Shown: positions 26,616 to 35,541 of the stretch, piece by piece
Layout: each line of letters opens with the position of its first letter
How positions within the stretch are numbered: position 1 is the stretch's first letter
NCBI RefSeq assembly: GCF_018130065.1
Contig: NZ_JAFCME010000004.1
Location: 248,001-312,000, forward strand
Origin: Bradyrhizobium sp. AUGA SZCCT0158
Lineage (GTDB): Bacteria > Pseudomonadota > Alphaproteobacteria > Rhizobiales > Xanthobacteraceae
Reading direction: 5' to 3'
Length of the DNA stretch: 64,000 nucleotides
Made by a program: the position numbers and the translations under genes
The notes under the pieces: generated by a model
The model's database searches: none
Seen by the model: the letters and a program-made list of their open reading frames with translations, nothing else
What the model was told of the DNA's origin: nothing

Positions 26616-27164
26616 ATGCGCCGTCCGCACCGTCTGATCGCAGCCACCATCCTCATCGCGTTTTCCAGTGCGCTGGCAGGCTGTAGCAGCATGGGCAATT
26701 TCGATCCGAGCGACATGCTCGACTTCCTCGACACCAAAAAGAAGCTGCCTGGTGAACGCAAGCCGGTTTTCCCCGACGGTGTACCCGGCCTCGAGCAGGG
26801 CGTGCCGAAGGATCTCTACAAAGGCGCGCGCCAGCAGCAGATCGAAGATCCGAATGCCCAGGCCGCGGTCGCACCGCCGCCGCAGGAGTCGCAATCCAGG
26901 GGATCCGCGAAATCCAGAGGCAGGCAGGCACCCGTTGCAGCGGCGCCCGCGACCGAGCCCGCCGCCGCAGACCCCGATGCCGCGCCGGTGGACGAGGGCG
27001 GCACCAATGCAGCCCCGCCGGCGCCGAAACCGAAGAAGATCGTGCGCAAGCGCACCACCGCGCCGCCACCCGACCAGCCGGCCCAGGCGGCGCCCGCGCA
27101 GTCCACCCAGCAATCGGCCGCTCCGTTCCCGGCGCCGATGCCGAGCGGCAGCTTCACGCGTTAA
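26616..27164 (+). CDS. Short Pro/Ala-rich lipoprotein in the BamB position
   Basis: 182-residue protein with lipobox LAGC (C23) in [13 protein letters not shown], so a lipoprotein. The first 80 residues hold [29 protein letters not shown]; the rest is low-complexity Ala/Pro/Gln with a [11 protein letters not shown] basic patch, likely disordered. In many proteobacteria this slot between yfgM and der is taken by the beta-propeller lipoprotein BamB; here the protein is far too short for that. Function unknown, probably envelope-associated. Confidence 0.72.
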   Translation: MRRPHRLIAATILIAFSSALAGCSSMGNFDPSDMLDFLDTKKKLPGERKPVFPDGVPGLEQGVPKDLYKGARQQQIEDPNAQAAVAPPPQESQSRGSAKSRGRQAPVAAAPATEPAAADPDAAPVDEGGTNAAPPAPKPKKIVRKRTTAPPPDQPAQAAPAQSTQQSAAPFPAPMPSGSFTR

Positions 27165-27192
27165 TGGCGTAGCGTTTTCGCGGCTAGTGGAC

Positions 27193-27268
27193 GCCGGTTC
27201 GCGTAAAGCAAACGCGTCAAAAAAAATCAGAGCGCGGTTCCGACGAAAACCATGCTCTATCGTTTCGT
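27193..27268 (+). repeat. Copy of a ~75-bp dispersed repeat
   Basis: GCCGGTTCGCGTAAAGCAAA then CGCGTCAAA, followed by AGAGCGCGGTTCCGAC and GCTCT. It corresponds in order to the repeats at 47168-47251 and 58470-58545 (other strand). Lies upstream of der. Confidence 0.55.
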
Positions 27269-27309
27269 TCGATGGACACGTCCTTCAAGAAGGGCGTTTG
27301 GATTTATTT

Positions 27310-28695
27310 ATGCCCTTTACGATTGCCATCATCGGCCGACCCAATGTCGGAAAGTCGACGCTGTTCAACCGGCTGGTCGGGCAGAAGCTCGCGCTGGTCG
27401 ACGACGAACCCGGAGTCACCCGCGACCGCCGCGAGGGCAACGGGCGCCTTGGCGACCTCGAATTCACCGTGATCGATACCGCCGGGCTCGATGAAGGCGC
27501 CAGGGGCTCGCTCACCGCGCGGATGCAGGAACAGACCGAAACCGCGATTGCGCTCGCCGACGCGCTGATGTTCGTGATCGACGCCCGCGCCGGGCTGACG
27601 CCGAATGATCGCGCCTTTGCCGATTTCGCCCGCCGCGCCAACAAGCCGGTGGTGCTGGTCGCCAACAAGAGCGAGGGCAGGCACGGCGAGGTCGGCGCGA
27701 TGGAAGCCTACGCGCTCGGGCTCGGCGACCCCGTGCAGATTTCCGCCGAACATGGCGAAGGCCTCAGCGATCTCTACGATTCGCTGCGCGTACTGATGCC
27801 CGATCCCACCGAGGAGGGGGAGGAGTTCGACGATGACGACATCATCGAATCCGACGAGGATCTCGCCAAGCGTCCGATTCGCGTCGCGATCGTCGGCCGT
27901 CCCAACGCCGGCAAATCGACGCTGATCAATCATCTGCTCGGCGAGGAGCGGCTGCTGACCAGCGCCGAAGCCGGCACCACCCGCGACTCCATCTCCGTCG
28001 AGGTGACCTGGCAGGGGCGCGACTTCCGGGTGTTCGATACCGCCGGCTTGCGGCGGCGGGCGCGGATCGACGAGAAACTGGAGAAGCTTTCGGTGGCGGA
28101 CGCACTGCGCGCGGTGCGCTTTGCCGAAGTCGTTGTCATGATGATGGACGCGCAGAACCGGTTCGAGGAACAGGATCTGCGCATCGCGGACCTGATCGAG
28201 CGCGAGGGGCGCGCGGTCGTGCTGGCCGTCAATAAATGGGATTTGATGGAGAAGAAAGGCAGCCTCATTTCGGGGCTGCGCACCGATGCCGATCACTTGC
28301 TGCCGCAGATCAAGGGCGCGCCGGTTGTTGCGGTGTCGGGCCTGATGGGCGAGGGCATCGACCGGCTGATGACCGCGATCGAGCAAGCCTATGCGGTCTG
28401 GAACAAGCGCGTGCCGACGGCAGCCCTCAATCGCTGGTTCGAACAGGCGGTCGAGGCCAATCCACCGCCCTCGGTGTCGGGCCGCCGGCTGAAGCTGAAT
28501 TACATCACGCAAGCCAAGGCGCGGCCGCCGAGTTTCATCCTGTTCTGCTCGCGCGCCGACGCGGTGCCGACGTCTTATTTGCGCTATCTCACCAACAGCA
28601 TGCGTGAGGCCTTCGATCTGCCGGGCACGCCGATCCGTATTATGCTGCGCGAGAAGGCCAACCCGTTCGCCCACAAGCGCAAGCGGCCGTCGTGA
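27310..28695 (+). CDS. der: Ribosome biogenesis GTPase Der
   Basis: 461-residue protein with two tandem Era-like GTPase domains and a C-terminal KH-like domain, needed for 50S subunit assembly. First domain: [14 protein letters not shown] at 9-22, DTAGL, NKSEG. Second domain: [30 protein letters not shown]. The KH part ends [23 protein letters not shown]. The ATG at 27310 begins [17 protein letters not shown], the normal start; longer readings in this frame overlap the lipoprotein gene. The stop overlaps the MFS gene start by 4 bp. Confidence 0.95.
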   Translation: MPFTIAIIGRPNVGKSTLFNRLVGQKLALVDDEPGVTRDRREGNGRLGDLEFTVIDTAGLDEGARGSLTARMQEQTETAIALADALMFVIDARAGLTPNDRAFADFARRANKPVVLVANKSEGRHGEVGAMEAYALGLGDPVQISAEHGEGLSDLYDSLRVLMPDPTEEGEEFDDDDIIESDEDLAKRPIRVAIVGRPNAGKSTLINHLLGEERLLTSAEAGTTRDSISVEVTWQGRDFRVFDTAGLRRRARIDEKLEKLSVADALRAVRFAEVVVMMMDAQNRFEEQDLRIADLIEREGRAVVLAVNKWDLMEKKGSLISGLRTDADHLLPQIKGAPVVAVSGLMGEGIDRLMTAIEQAYAVWNKRVPTAALNRWFEQAVEANPPPSVSGRRLKLNYITQAKARPPSFILFCSRADAVPTSYLRYLTNSMREAFDLPGTPIRIMLREKANPFAHKRKRPS

Positions 28696-29942
28696 ACGAG
28701 GCGGCCTCGGAACGCGTGGCCGAGATGCCGCCGGTGCGCAGCGGCGCCGCCATCTTCATTTTCGTTACCATCCTGCTCGACATGTTCGCGCTCGGCCTGA
28801 TCCTGCCGATCTTGCCCAAGCTGGTCGAAAGCTTCGTCGACAATGATACCGCGACCGCCGCGCGGATCTTTGGACTGTTCGGCACCGCCTGGGCGGTGAT
28901 GCAATTCATCTTTTCACCGATCCTCGGCGCCTTGTCGGACCGGTTCGGTCGCCGTCCGGTGGTGCTGCTGTCCAATTTCGGCCTGGCGCTGGACTATGTG
29001 CTGATGGCGCTGGCGCCGTCGCTGCTGTGGCTGTTCATCGGCCGCGTCATCTCGGGCATCACCTCGGCCAGTATCTCGACGGCTTTTGCCTACATCGCCG
29101 ACGTGACGCCGCCGGAACGGCGCGCTGCCGTGTTCGGCAAGATCGGCGCGGCGTTCGGTGCCGGATTCATCCTCGGCCCCGCCGTCGGCGGCCTGCTCGG
29201 TGACATGGATCCGCGGCTGCCGTTCTGGGTCGCGGCGGGCCTGAGTTTTGCCAACACGCTTTACGGCTGGCTTATCCTGCCGGAGTCGCTGCCGCCGGAA
29301 CGGCGCGCACCGTTCCAATGGAAAAGCGCCAACCCGCTCGGCGCGCTGCATCTCTTGCGTTCCAACCGGGTTCTCGCAGGTCTGTCGCTGGCGAATTTCT
29401 TTGGCCAGGTCGCGCATGTCGTGCTGCCCTCGACCTTCGTGCTCTATGCGACCTATCGCTACGGTTGGGACACCAAGACCGTCGGCCTGACGCTGGCGCT
29501 GGTCGGTGTCTGCGCCATGGTGGTGCAGGGCGCGGGCGTCGGACCGATCGTCGCGCGCCTCGGCGAGCGCCGCGCGCTGCTACTCGGGCTCGGCTGCGGT
29601 GCGCTGGGTTTCCTGATCTATGGGGCCGCGCCGACCGGCCCGCTGTTCTGGGTCGGCATTCCCGTGATGGCGTTGTGGGGCATCGCCGGAGCCGCGGTCC
29701 AGTCGCTGACCACGCAACTGGTCGCGCCCGATCAGCAAGGCCAGTTGCAGGGCGCTACCAACAGCGTCAACAGCGTTGCCCAGATGGTCGGACCGTTTCT
29801 GTTCACGCTGATCTTTGCCTATTTCATCAGCGATTCTGCGCCGGTGAAAATGCCGGGCGCGCCGTTCCTCCTGGCTGCTGCGCTATTGGCGCTGGCGCTG
29901 TTGGTGGCGTGGCGGACCATGGCTGGCAAACCAGCCACTTGA
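28692..29942 (+). CDS. MFS transporter, TetA/TCR-like
   Basis: 416-residue major facilitator protein, about twelve membrane segments. The TetA-type N-terminus has [19 protein letters not shown], motif A is [16 protein letters not shown], and motif C-like [19 protein letters not shown] marks an antiporter of the drug:H+ family. Start codon GTG overlaps the end of der (ATGA-like overlap), so translation is coupled. Despite similarity to tetracycline pumps, its place after der argues for a chromosomal core gene; drug resistance is not implied. Confidence 0.87.
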   Translation: MNEAASERVAEMPPVRSGAAIFIFVTILLDMFALGLILPILPKLVESFVDNDTATAARIFGLFGTAWAVMQFIFSPILGALSDRFGRRPVVLLSNFGLALDYVLMALAPSLLWLFIGRVISGITSASISTAFAYIADVTPPERRAAVFGKIGAAFGAGFILGPAVGGLLGDMDPRLPFWVAAGLSFANTLYGWLILPESLPPERRAPFQWKSANPLGALHLLRSNRVLAGLSLANFFGQVAHVVLPSTFVLYATYRYGWDTKTVGLTLALVGVCAMVVQGAGVGPIVARLGERRALLLGLGCGALGFLIYGAAPTGPLFWVGIPVMALWGIAGAAVQSLTTQLVAPDQQGQLQGATNSVNSVAQMVGPFLFTLIFAYFISDSAPVKMPGAPFLLAAALLALALLVAWRTMAGKPAT

Positions 29943-29971
29943 AGCCGCGGAGTTCCACGGACTTCACGGTA

Positions 29972-29988
29972 GCCTGAATTGTTCAGGC
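29972..29988 (+). terminator. Stem-loop between MFS gene and poxB
   Basis: GCCTGAA and TTCAGGC pair perfectly around a 3-nt loop, 30 bp after the MFS stop. No T-run follows, so terminator activity is uncertain. Confidence 0.4.
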
Positions 29989-30051
29989 CCGGCCGGCCCG
30001 CTACATCTGATGGCTGACGTTCCGAAACTCCCCCAACAGAGCGAGGCCACC

Positions 30052-31788
30052 ATGCCGATCGACACCGTCGCTGACCTCATCGCGGAAACGCTCATCCAGG
30101 CCGGCGTGAAGCGGATATTCGGCGTGGTCGGGGACAGCCTGAACGGCTTGACCGAGGCACTGCGCAAACGCGAGGTGATCGACTGGGTTCACGTTCGACA
30201 TGAGGAAGTCGCCGCCTTCGCGGCCTCGGCTGAAGCGCAAATCACCGGCGGGCTCGCGGTATGCGCGGGATCGTGCGGGCCGGGCAATCTTCACCTCATC
30301 AACGGCCTGTTCGATGCGCATCGCAGCCGCACGCCGGTACTGGCCATCGCCGCCCAGGTTCCGTCCGCGGAAATCGGCGGCGGATACTTTCAGGAGACCC
30401 ATCCGCAGGACTTGTTCCGCGAATGCAGTCATTATTGCGAACTCGTTTCCGATACGGCGCAGCTTCCTTACGTGCTGGAAAATGCGATCCGCGCCGCGGT
30501 CGGCCGGCGTGGCGTGGCCGTGCTGGTGATCCCCGGCGATATCGCGCTGCGACCAGCGCCCAGCCGTGGCATTTCACCGAATGCCGGGCTGTTGCCGAAA
30601 GCCCCCGTGGTTCGGCCGGATGAGACGGAATTGGCGGCGCTGGCGGAGCTTCTGAACGGTGCCAAACGTGTGACGTTGTTCTGCGGCCGCGGCTGCGCGG
30701 GCGCCCATCCCAGCCTGATGCGGCTGGCGGACAAGCTCAAGAGCCCGATGGTGCACGCACTCGGCGGCAAGGAACACGTCGAATTCGACAATCCTTACGA
30801 TGTCGGCATGACCGGCTTCATCGGTTTCTCTTCCGGCTACGCCGCCATGCACGCCTGCGATGTGTTGCTGATGCTGGGGACCGATTTCCCCTACAAGCAG
30901 TTTTTACCCACGGGAGCGAAGATCGCGCAGGTCGACATCCGCCCCGAAAATCTCGGCCGCCGCTGCAAGCTCGATCTCGGTCTTGTCGGCGATGTCGCCG
31001 TCACGATCGAGGCGCTGCTGCCGCGCCTGACGGCGAAGGATGATCGCCGTCATCTCGACGACAGTGCTGCCCACTATAAGAAAGCCCGCGCCGGCCTCGA
31101 CGAACTGGCGCGCGGGACGCCCGGGCACAAGCCGATCCACCCGCAATATCTGGCGCGCCTGCTCAGCGAGGCGGCTTCCGACGACGCTGTGTTCACGGCC
31201 GATGTCGGCACGCCGACGATCTGGGCGGCGCGCTATCTCGTCATGAACGGACGCCGGCGTCTCCTGGGATCGTGGGTGCACGGCTCGATGGCCAACGCGA
31301 TGGCGCATGCGATTGGCGCGCAGGCATCGCAGCCGGGGCGGCAGGTGGTGTCGATGTCCGGCGATGGCGGGTTCGCGATGCTGATGGGCGACCTGATCAC
31401 GCTGCGGCAGATGAAGCTGCCGGTGAAAATCGTGATCTTCAACAACGGCGTGCTGGGATTTGTTGCGCTGGAAATGAAGGCGTCCGGCTTTATCGAAACC
31501 GGCGTCGATCTGGAAAACCCTGACTTCGCGGCGATGGCCCGGGCCATGGGCATTCACGCGCGGCGGGTCGAGGATCCCGGCGATCTGCCGCAGGCGATCC
31601 GCGAAATACTGGCCCATGACGGACCGGCGGTGCTCGACGTCGTCACCGCGCGGCAGGAATTGTCGATGCCGCCCACGATCACCGCGGAACAGGTCAAGGG
31701 CTTCAGCCTGTGGGTGCTGCGGGCCGTGATGAGCGGACGGGGCGACGAGGTTTTGGACCTCGCCAAGACCAACCTGCTGCCGCGTTGA
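30052..31788 (+). CDS. poxB: Pyruvate dehydrogenase (quinone) / pyruvate oxidase
   Basis: 578-residue thiamine-diphosphate enzyme that oxidises pyruvate to acetate and CO2, passing electrons to ubiquinone. Visible: [19 protein letters not shown]; the ThDP-activating glutamate in [16 protein letters not shown]; the ThDP motif from [13 protein letters not shown] to VIFNN; and the C-terminal [20 protein letters not shown] plus LAKTNLLPR, which matches the lipid-binding tail of E. coli PoxB. The ATG at 30052 (after AGCGAGG) fits the family; 30010 is an alternative. It stands alone, flanked by hairpins. Confidence 0.9.
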   Translation: MPIDTVADLIAETLIQAGVKRIFGVVGDSLNGLTEALRKREVIDWVHVRHEEVAAFAASAEAQITGGLAVCAGSCGPGNLHLINGLFDAHRSRTPVLAIAAQVPSAEIGGGYFQETHPQDLFRECSHYCELVSDTAQLPYVLENAIRAAVGRRGVAVLVIPGDIALRPAPSRGISPNAGLLPKAPVVRPDETELAALAELLNGAKRVTLFCGRGCAGAHPSLMRLADKLKSPMVHALGGKEHVEFDNPYDVGMTGFIGFSSGYAAMHACDVLLMLGTDFPYKQFLPTGAKIAQVDIRPENLGRRCKLDLGLVGDVAVTIEALLPRLTAKDDRRHLDDSAAHYKKARAGLDELARGTPGHKPIHPQYLARLLSEAASDDAVFTADVGTPTIWAARYLVMNGRRRLLGSWVHGSMANAMAHAIGAQASQPGRQVVSMSGDGGFAMLMGDLITLRQMKLPVKIVIFNNGVLGFVALEMKASGFIETGVDLENPDFAAMARAMGIHARRVEDPGDLPQAIREILAHDGPAVLDVVTARQELSMPPTITAEQVKGFSLWVLRAVMSGRGDEVLDLAKTNLLPR

Positions 31789-31815
31789 TGGTGCGGATGA
31801 AAGCGTTTTTGTCTA

Positions 31816-31938
31816 CGTCGTCCCGGCCTTGAGCCGGGACCCATACCGCTTTGTGCTATCGGCTAAAACAAGGTGGCCGACACCTGCTACAATTACAGCC
31901 GCCGCGGCGTATGGGTCCCGGCTTTCGCCGGGACGACG
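31816..31938. repeat. Inverted pair of REP-like elements
   Basis: 31816-31847 reads GTCGTCCCGGCC-TTGA-GCCGGGACCCATACC, and 31909-31938 is the same element in reverse orientation (GTATGGGTCCCGGC-TTTC-GCCGGGACGAC). Each forms a hairpin; together they can form a larger one. The pair lies in the convergent gap between poxB and the binding protein, so it may act as a two-way terminator. Confidence 0.75.
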
Positions 31939-31956
31939 ATCGAGTTTGTGGTCTGA

Positions 31957-33183
31957 CTATTTCTTCACCAGCGGACAGTCGCTTGCCTCGAGCGGCTTGG
32001 CGGCGTCTTCCGGGGCGATCGTGGCGATCTGCTTGTAATAGTCCCACGGACCCTTCGACTCTTCCGGCTTCTTCACTTCGAACAGATAGGCCGGAATGAG
32101 ACGGCGGCCGTCGGCGCGCAACGGGCCCTTGCCGAACAAGGGATCGTCGGTCGGCAGTTCCTTCATCTTGGCGATCACCTTGGCGCCGTCACGCGGATTG
32201 CCGCCGAGCGCTTCCATCGCCTTGAGATAATGCAGCACCATGGCGTAATTGCCCGCCTGCGTCATCGACGGCATCGCATTCTTGCTCGCCAATGCGGCAA
32301 ACCGCTTCGAGAAGGCGCGGGTCTGGTCGTTCAGGTCCCAGTAAAAGGATTCCGTGAAGGTCAGGCCTTGCGCCGTCTTCAATCCCAGCGAATGCACGTC
32401 GTTGATGAACAGCAGCAGCGCGGCGATCTTCTGGCCGCCCGCGACGATGCCGAATTCGGAAGCCTGCTTGATCGCGTTGGTGGTATCGCCGCCGGCATTG
32501 GCGAGGCCCACGACCTTGGCCTTGGAAGCCTGCGCCTGCAGCAGGAACGAGGAGAAATCCGAGGTGTTGATCGGATGCTTGACGCCGCCGAGCACCTTGC
32601 CGCCATTGGCGGTGACAACAGCGGACGTATCGCGCTCCAGCGCGTGGCCAAACGCATAGTCGGCGGTCAGGAAGTACCAGGTGTCGCCGCCGGATTTGGT
32701 GAGCGCCTTGCCGGTGCCGTTGGCCAGCATGTAGGTGTCATAGGTGAAGGAGATCGTGTTCGGTGTGCAGGCCTTGCCGGTGAGATCGGCCGTCGCGGCG
32801 CCCGAATTGAGCAGCGCGATGTTCTTCTCCTTGACGAGGTTGCTGACGGCGAGAGCCACGCCGGAGTTCGGCGTATCGGCGATCGCATCGACTTTGTCGT
32901 TGTCGATCCACTGCCTGGCGATGTTGACGCCGACGTCGGGCTTGTTCTGGTGATCGCCACTGACGACGTCGATCTTCCATCCTTTCTTGAGCAGCCCGGA
33001 ATCCTCGATCGCCATCTTGACCGCGACCACCGAATTGGGGCCGCCGATATCGGCGTAAAGGCTCGACATGTCGTTCAACACGCCGATCTTGACGGTCTTG
33101 TCCTGGGCGTAGGCGGGCGCGGCAAGGCTGACGCCGGCAACGGTGATCAACGCGGCAAGGCGCCGCGCGCGAAGTGCAGTCAT
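31957..33183 (-). CDS. Orphan LIV-type ABC substrate-binding protein
   Basis: 408-residue periplasmic protein, a close paralogue of the one at 10868-12085: it shares WYFLTADYAFGHALERD, QASKAK(V/I)VG, GPWDYYK and the C-terminal CPLVKK. A Sec signal peptide (RRLAALITVAGVSLAAPAYA) follows the start, chosen at 33183 because of the GGAGGAAATAC ribosome binding site. No permease or ATPase gene is next to it; it is followed (convergent) by poxB and preceded by an NHL gene. It could feed the LIV transporter of the first operon or another one elsewhere. Confidence 0.88.
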   Translation of the reverse strand: MTALRARRLAALITVAGVSLAAPAYAQDKTVKIGVLNDMSSLYADIGGPNSVVAVKMAIEDSGLLKKGWKIDVVSGDHQNKPDVGVNIARQWIDNDKVDAIADTPNSGVALAVSNLVKEKNIALLNSGAATADLTGKACTPNTISFTYDTYMLANGTGKALTKSGGDTWYFLTADYAFGHALERDTSAVVTANGGKVLGGVKHPINTSDFSSFLLQAQASKAKVVGLANAGGDTTNAIKQASEFGIVAGGQKIAALLLFINDVHSLGLKTAQGLTFTESFYWDLNDQTRAFSKRFAALASKNAMPSMTQAGNYAMVLHYLKAMEALGGNPRDGAKVIAKMKELPTDDPLFGKGPLRADGRRLIPAYLFEVKKPEESKGPWDYYKQIATIAPEDAAKPLEASDCPLVKK

Positions 33184-33285
33184 GTATTTCCTCCATCTAT
33201 GTCGCCGGGCGGCCTTCTTTGGGAGGTCCAACCCCGCATATGACTGAGATGGTGGTAGTGGTTCCGGAAGCTCCCGGCAATCCAC

Positions 33286-34440
33286 CTATCGTAGCGCGTC
33301 CGATGTCAGCTTGAATTTCTGGATGCGCTTTCCGGTGTCGACTTCGGCGGTATAGACGTTGCCCTTGGAATCGACCGCCATGGCGTGAATCCAGTGGAAC
33401 TGCCCGGCATTGCGGCCGCTGCGTCCAAAACTCCCGACCACGGTACCGTCGTCGCGCTTCAGCACCCGAATTTCGTTGTTTTCGCCATCAGCGCTCAACA
33501 AATAGGTCTGTTTCGGATCGGGCCAAACGGCGATGTCCCACACCGCGCCATTGCCGAGCGTGTTCTTCTCGAAGAACCACTCCTTCACGAAAGTTCCGTC
33601 CTTCTTGAACACCTGGATGCGGTTGTTGATGCGGTCGCAGACATAAACCATCCCGTCGGTGGTGAGCTTCACGCAATGCACGGGATTTGCGAATTGCTGG
33701 GCAGGCGGCGCCTTGGGATCGTAGGGCGGCTGCTTGTCGTCGTTCGGCGGCTTGCCATAGGCGCCCCAGTGCCGCTTGTAGGCGCCTGATGTGGCGTCGA
33801 ACACGATGACGCGGCGGTTGCCGTAGCCGTCGGCGATGTAGATCTCGTTGGCATCCTTGTCGACCGCGGTCTCGGCGGGCTTGCCGAGTTGCGTGGTGTC
33901 ATTAGAACCCTTGCTCGGCGCGATCTTGCCGATCTGCATCACGAACTTGCCGTCGAGGGTGAATTTCAGAACCGCGTTGTCATTGTCGGCGTTGCCGCCG
34001 ACCCAGACAAAACCCTTTTCGTCGACTTCGATGCCGTGTTCGCGGCCGACCCATTCATAGCCTTCGCCCGCACCGCCCCAGGAGCGCAGCAGATTGCCCT
34101 CGGCATCGAACTCCAGCACCGGCGGCGCCGAGACGCAGCACTTCGATCGGGGCGGGGTCAGCGTTGCGCCCTTTTCGTCGTCGGTCAGCGAGCGCGGACG
34201 GTGAATGACCCAGATGTGGTCCTTCGAGTCGACGGCGATGCCGCCGACCTGGCCGAGGATCCAGTTGTTCGGCAGCGGCTTTGGCCAGGACGCATCGACG
34301 GCGAAGGTCGGAACATCGCCGGCGAGCGCGGGAAGTGGCATCGCGGTGACTGACATCAGCATGGCGGCGGTGACACCGGCGAGGATGGATTTGCTGAGAT
34401 GTTGGATGGCCGGTATCGAGCGCGCGCGATGCATCGCCAT
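33286..34440 (-). CDS. NHL-repeat beta-propeller, exported
   Basis: 384-residue protein with a signal peptide or membrane anchor (SILAGVTAAMLMSVTAMPLP, ending ALAGD), then six-bladed NHL-type propeller blades: VGGIAVDSKDHIWVIHRP, HGIEVDEKGFVWVGG, ETAVDKDANEIYIADGYGNRR, VYVCDRINNRIQVFKKDG, MAVDSKGNVYTAEVDTGKRI. It resembles peptidyl-alpha-hydroxyglycine alpha-amidating-lyase-like proteins, common and uncharacterised in rhizobia. Two adjacent cysteines (KCCVS) near residue 100. Same strand as, and about 100 bp upstream of, the orphan binding protein. Function unknown. Confidence 0.78.
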   Translation of the reverse strand: MAMHRARSIPAIQHLSKSILAGVTAAMLMSVTAMPLPALAGDVPTFAVDASWPKPLPNNWILGQVGGIAVDSKDHIWVIHRPRSLTDDEKGATLTPPRSKCCVSAPPVLEFDAEGNLLRSWGGAGEGYEWVGREHGIEVDEKGFVWVGGNADNDNAVLKFTLDGKFVMQIGKIAPSKGSNDTTQLGKPAETAVDKDANEIYIADGYGNRRVIVFDATSGAYKRHWGAYGKPPNDDKQPPYDPKAPPAQQFANPVHCVKLTTDGMVYVCDRINNRIQVFKKDGTFVKEWFFEKNTLGNGAVWDIAVWPDPKQTYLLSADGENNEIRVLKRDDGTVVGSFGRSGRNAGQFHWIHAMAVDSKGNVYTAEVDTGKRIQKFKLTSDALR

Positions 34441-34534
34441 GATGCTTCCTTCCCTGATATTCTTGGCGGGTTGCTCCCGCTTGCGCGGGCAGTCAATCGT
34501 GGGGGAAGGGAGGAGTCAACGGTATGACACCCAC

Positions 34535-34612
34535 CGTCATTGCGAGCGCAGCGAAGCAATCCATGGCCCCCGCAAAGGAAGAATGGATTGCTTCGCTTCG
34601 CTCGCAATGACG
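34535..34612. repeat. 30-bp inverted repeat (GTCATTGCGAGCG type)
   Basis: Arm 1 (34535-34564) and arm 2 (34583-34612) are reverse complements with a single mismatch, joined by an 18-nt loop. They carry the GTCATTGCGAGCG ... AGCAATCCAT sequence I associate with dispersed rhizobial repeats. Lies between the NHL gene and the SDR; could terminate transcription. Confidence 0.75.
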
Positions 34613-34622
34613 TGGAGAGAAC

Positions 34623-35363
34623 TCAAGCAGGCGCGCGAAAGTCCATCAGCGTGCGGGTCTTGTAATCATAGAGCTTGCCGGTCTCGGACCAATCCGGCGA
34701 ACACATCGGCACGATGAATTCCGCGACCTGTTCCGGCGTATCCAGCGTCTCCGGGTCTTCGCCGGGAAATACTATGGCGCGCATCTTGGTGCGGACCGGG
34801 CCGGGGCTGAAAAGATTGACGCGCAGGTTCGTGCTTGCGGTCTCCTGCGCCCAGGCGCGCGCCAGCGCTTCGAGGGCGGCTTTCGAGGCGGCATACGGGC
34901 CGACATAGGCGCTGGCCTTGTTGGCGGCGCCTGATGTGACGAACACGGCGCGGCCGGCGTCGGACTGCCTCAGCAGTGGTTCCATGCAGCGGATCAATTG
35001 AAAGTTCGCGGTGACGTTGACCGCCATCACGTCGTTCCAAGGCTTCAGTTCTATATGGCCGAGCGGCGAGGAGGGGCCGGCGACGCCGGCATTGCCGACG
35101 AGAATGTCAATCTTGCCGTGACGCTCGTGCAGTGCCGCGCCGAGGCGGGCGATGCCGTCGGAGTCGGTGAGGTTGAGCGGCACCAGCGTGGCGCTGCCGC
35201 CGTCCTTGCGGATCTCGTCGTCGAGCTCTTCCAGCCCGCCTTGCGTGCGCGCCACCGCCACGACATGCGCGCCGGCCTTGGCAAGCGCGCGCGCGGTGGC
35301 ATAGCCGATGCCGCGCGAGGCGCCGGTGACGAGAGCGATACGGGAGGCGAGGGGAGATGTCAT
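34623..35363 (-). CDS. SDR family oxidoreductase
   Basis: 246-residue short-chain dehydrogenase with an intact active site: TGASRGIGYATA cofactor loop, VGNAGVAGPS, a Ser in VFVTSGAANKASAY, and the YxxxK in GPYAASKAALEALARAW. The C-terminus is regular. The start ATG at 35363 begins MTSPLASRIALVTGAS; longer reading runs into the upstream REP element. In relatives an SDR follows purF, so this gene is probably in its ancestral place. The substrate is unknown. Confidence 0.88.
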   Translation of the reverse strand: MTSPLASRIALVTGASRGIGYATARALAKAGAHVVAVARTQGGLEELDDEIRKDGGSATLVPLNLTDSDGIARLGAALHERHGKIDILVGNAGVAGPSSPLGHIELKPWNDVMAVNVTANFQLIRCMEPLLRQSDAGRAVFVTSGAANKASAYVGPYAASKAALEALARAWAQETASTNLRVNLFSPGPVRTKMRAIVFPGEDPETLDTPEQVAEFIVPMCSPDWSETGKLYDYKTRTLMDFRAPA

Positions 35364-35380
35364 GGAAGTGGCTCTATCAT

Positions 35381-35504
35381 CGTCGTCCCTGCGAACGCAG
35401 GGACCCATACGCCGTGACGGTTATGATGCGAAAGGTGGTTGTGTCTAGAGGCGTCCGTAAAACGACGGCCGGTGGCTATGGGGCCCGGCCTTCGCCGGGA
35501 CGAC
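35381..35504. repeat. Inverted pair of REP-like elements upstream of SDR
   Basis: 35381-35411 reads CGTCGTCCCTGC-GAAC-GCAGGGACCCATACG; 35477-35504 is the opposite orientation (TATGGGGCCCGGC-CTTC-GCCGGGACGAC). The layout equals the pair at 31816-31938. It separates purF from the SDR gene. Confidence 0.75.
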
Positions 35505-35513
35505 AAACCAATG

Positions 35514-35541
35514 GGGTCTACTAACTCGGGTCTACTAACTC
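35514..35541. repeat. 14-bp tandem duplication at the purF stop
   Basis: GGGTCTACTAACTC occurs twice in direct succession. The purF stop codon lies within the second copy, so a recent duplication of the 3' end of the gene is likely. Confidence 0.6.

Noticed and set aside
28692..29942. Tetracycline resistance gene
   Set aside because: Only the family similarity points there; the gene is coupled to der and looks like a core chromosomal transporter.
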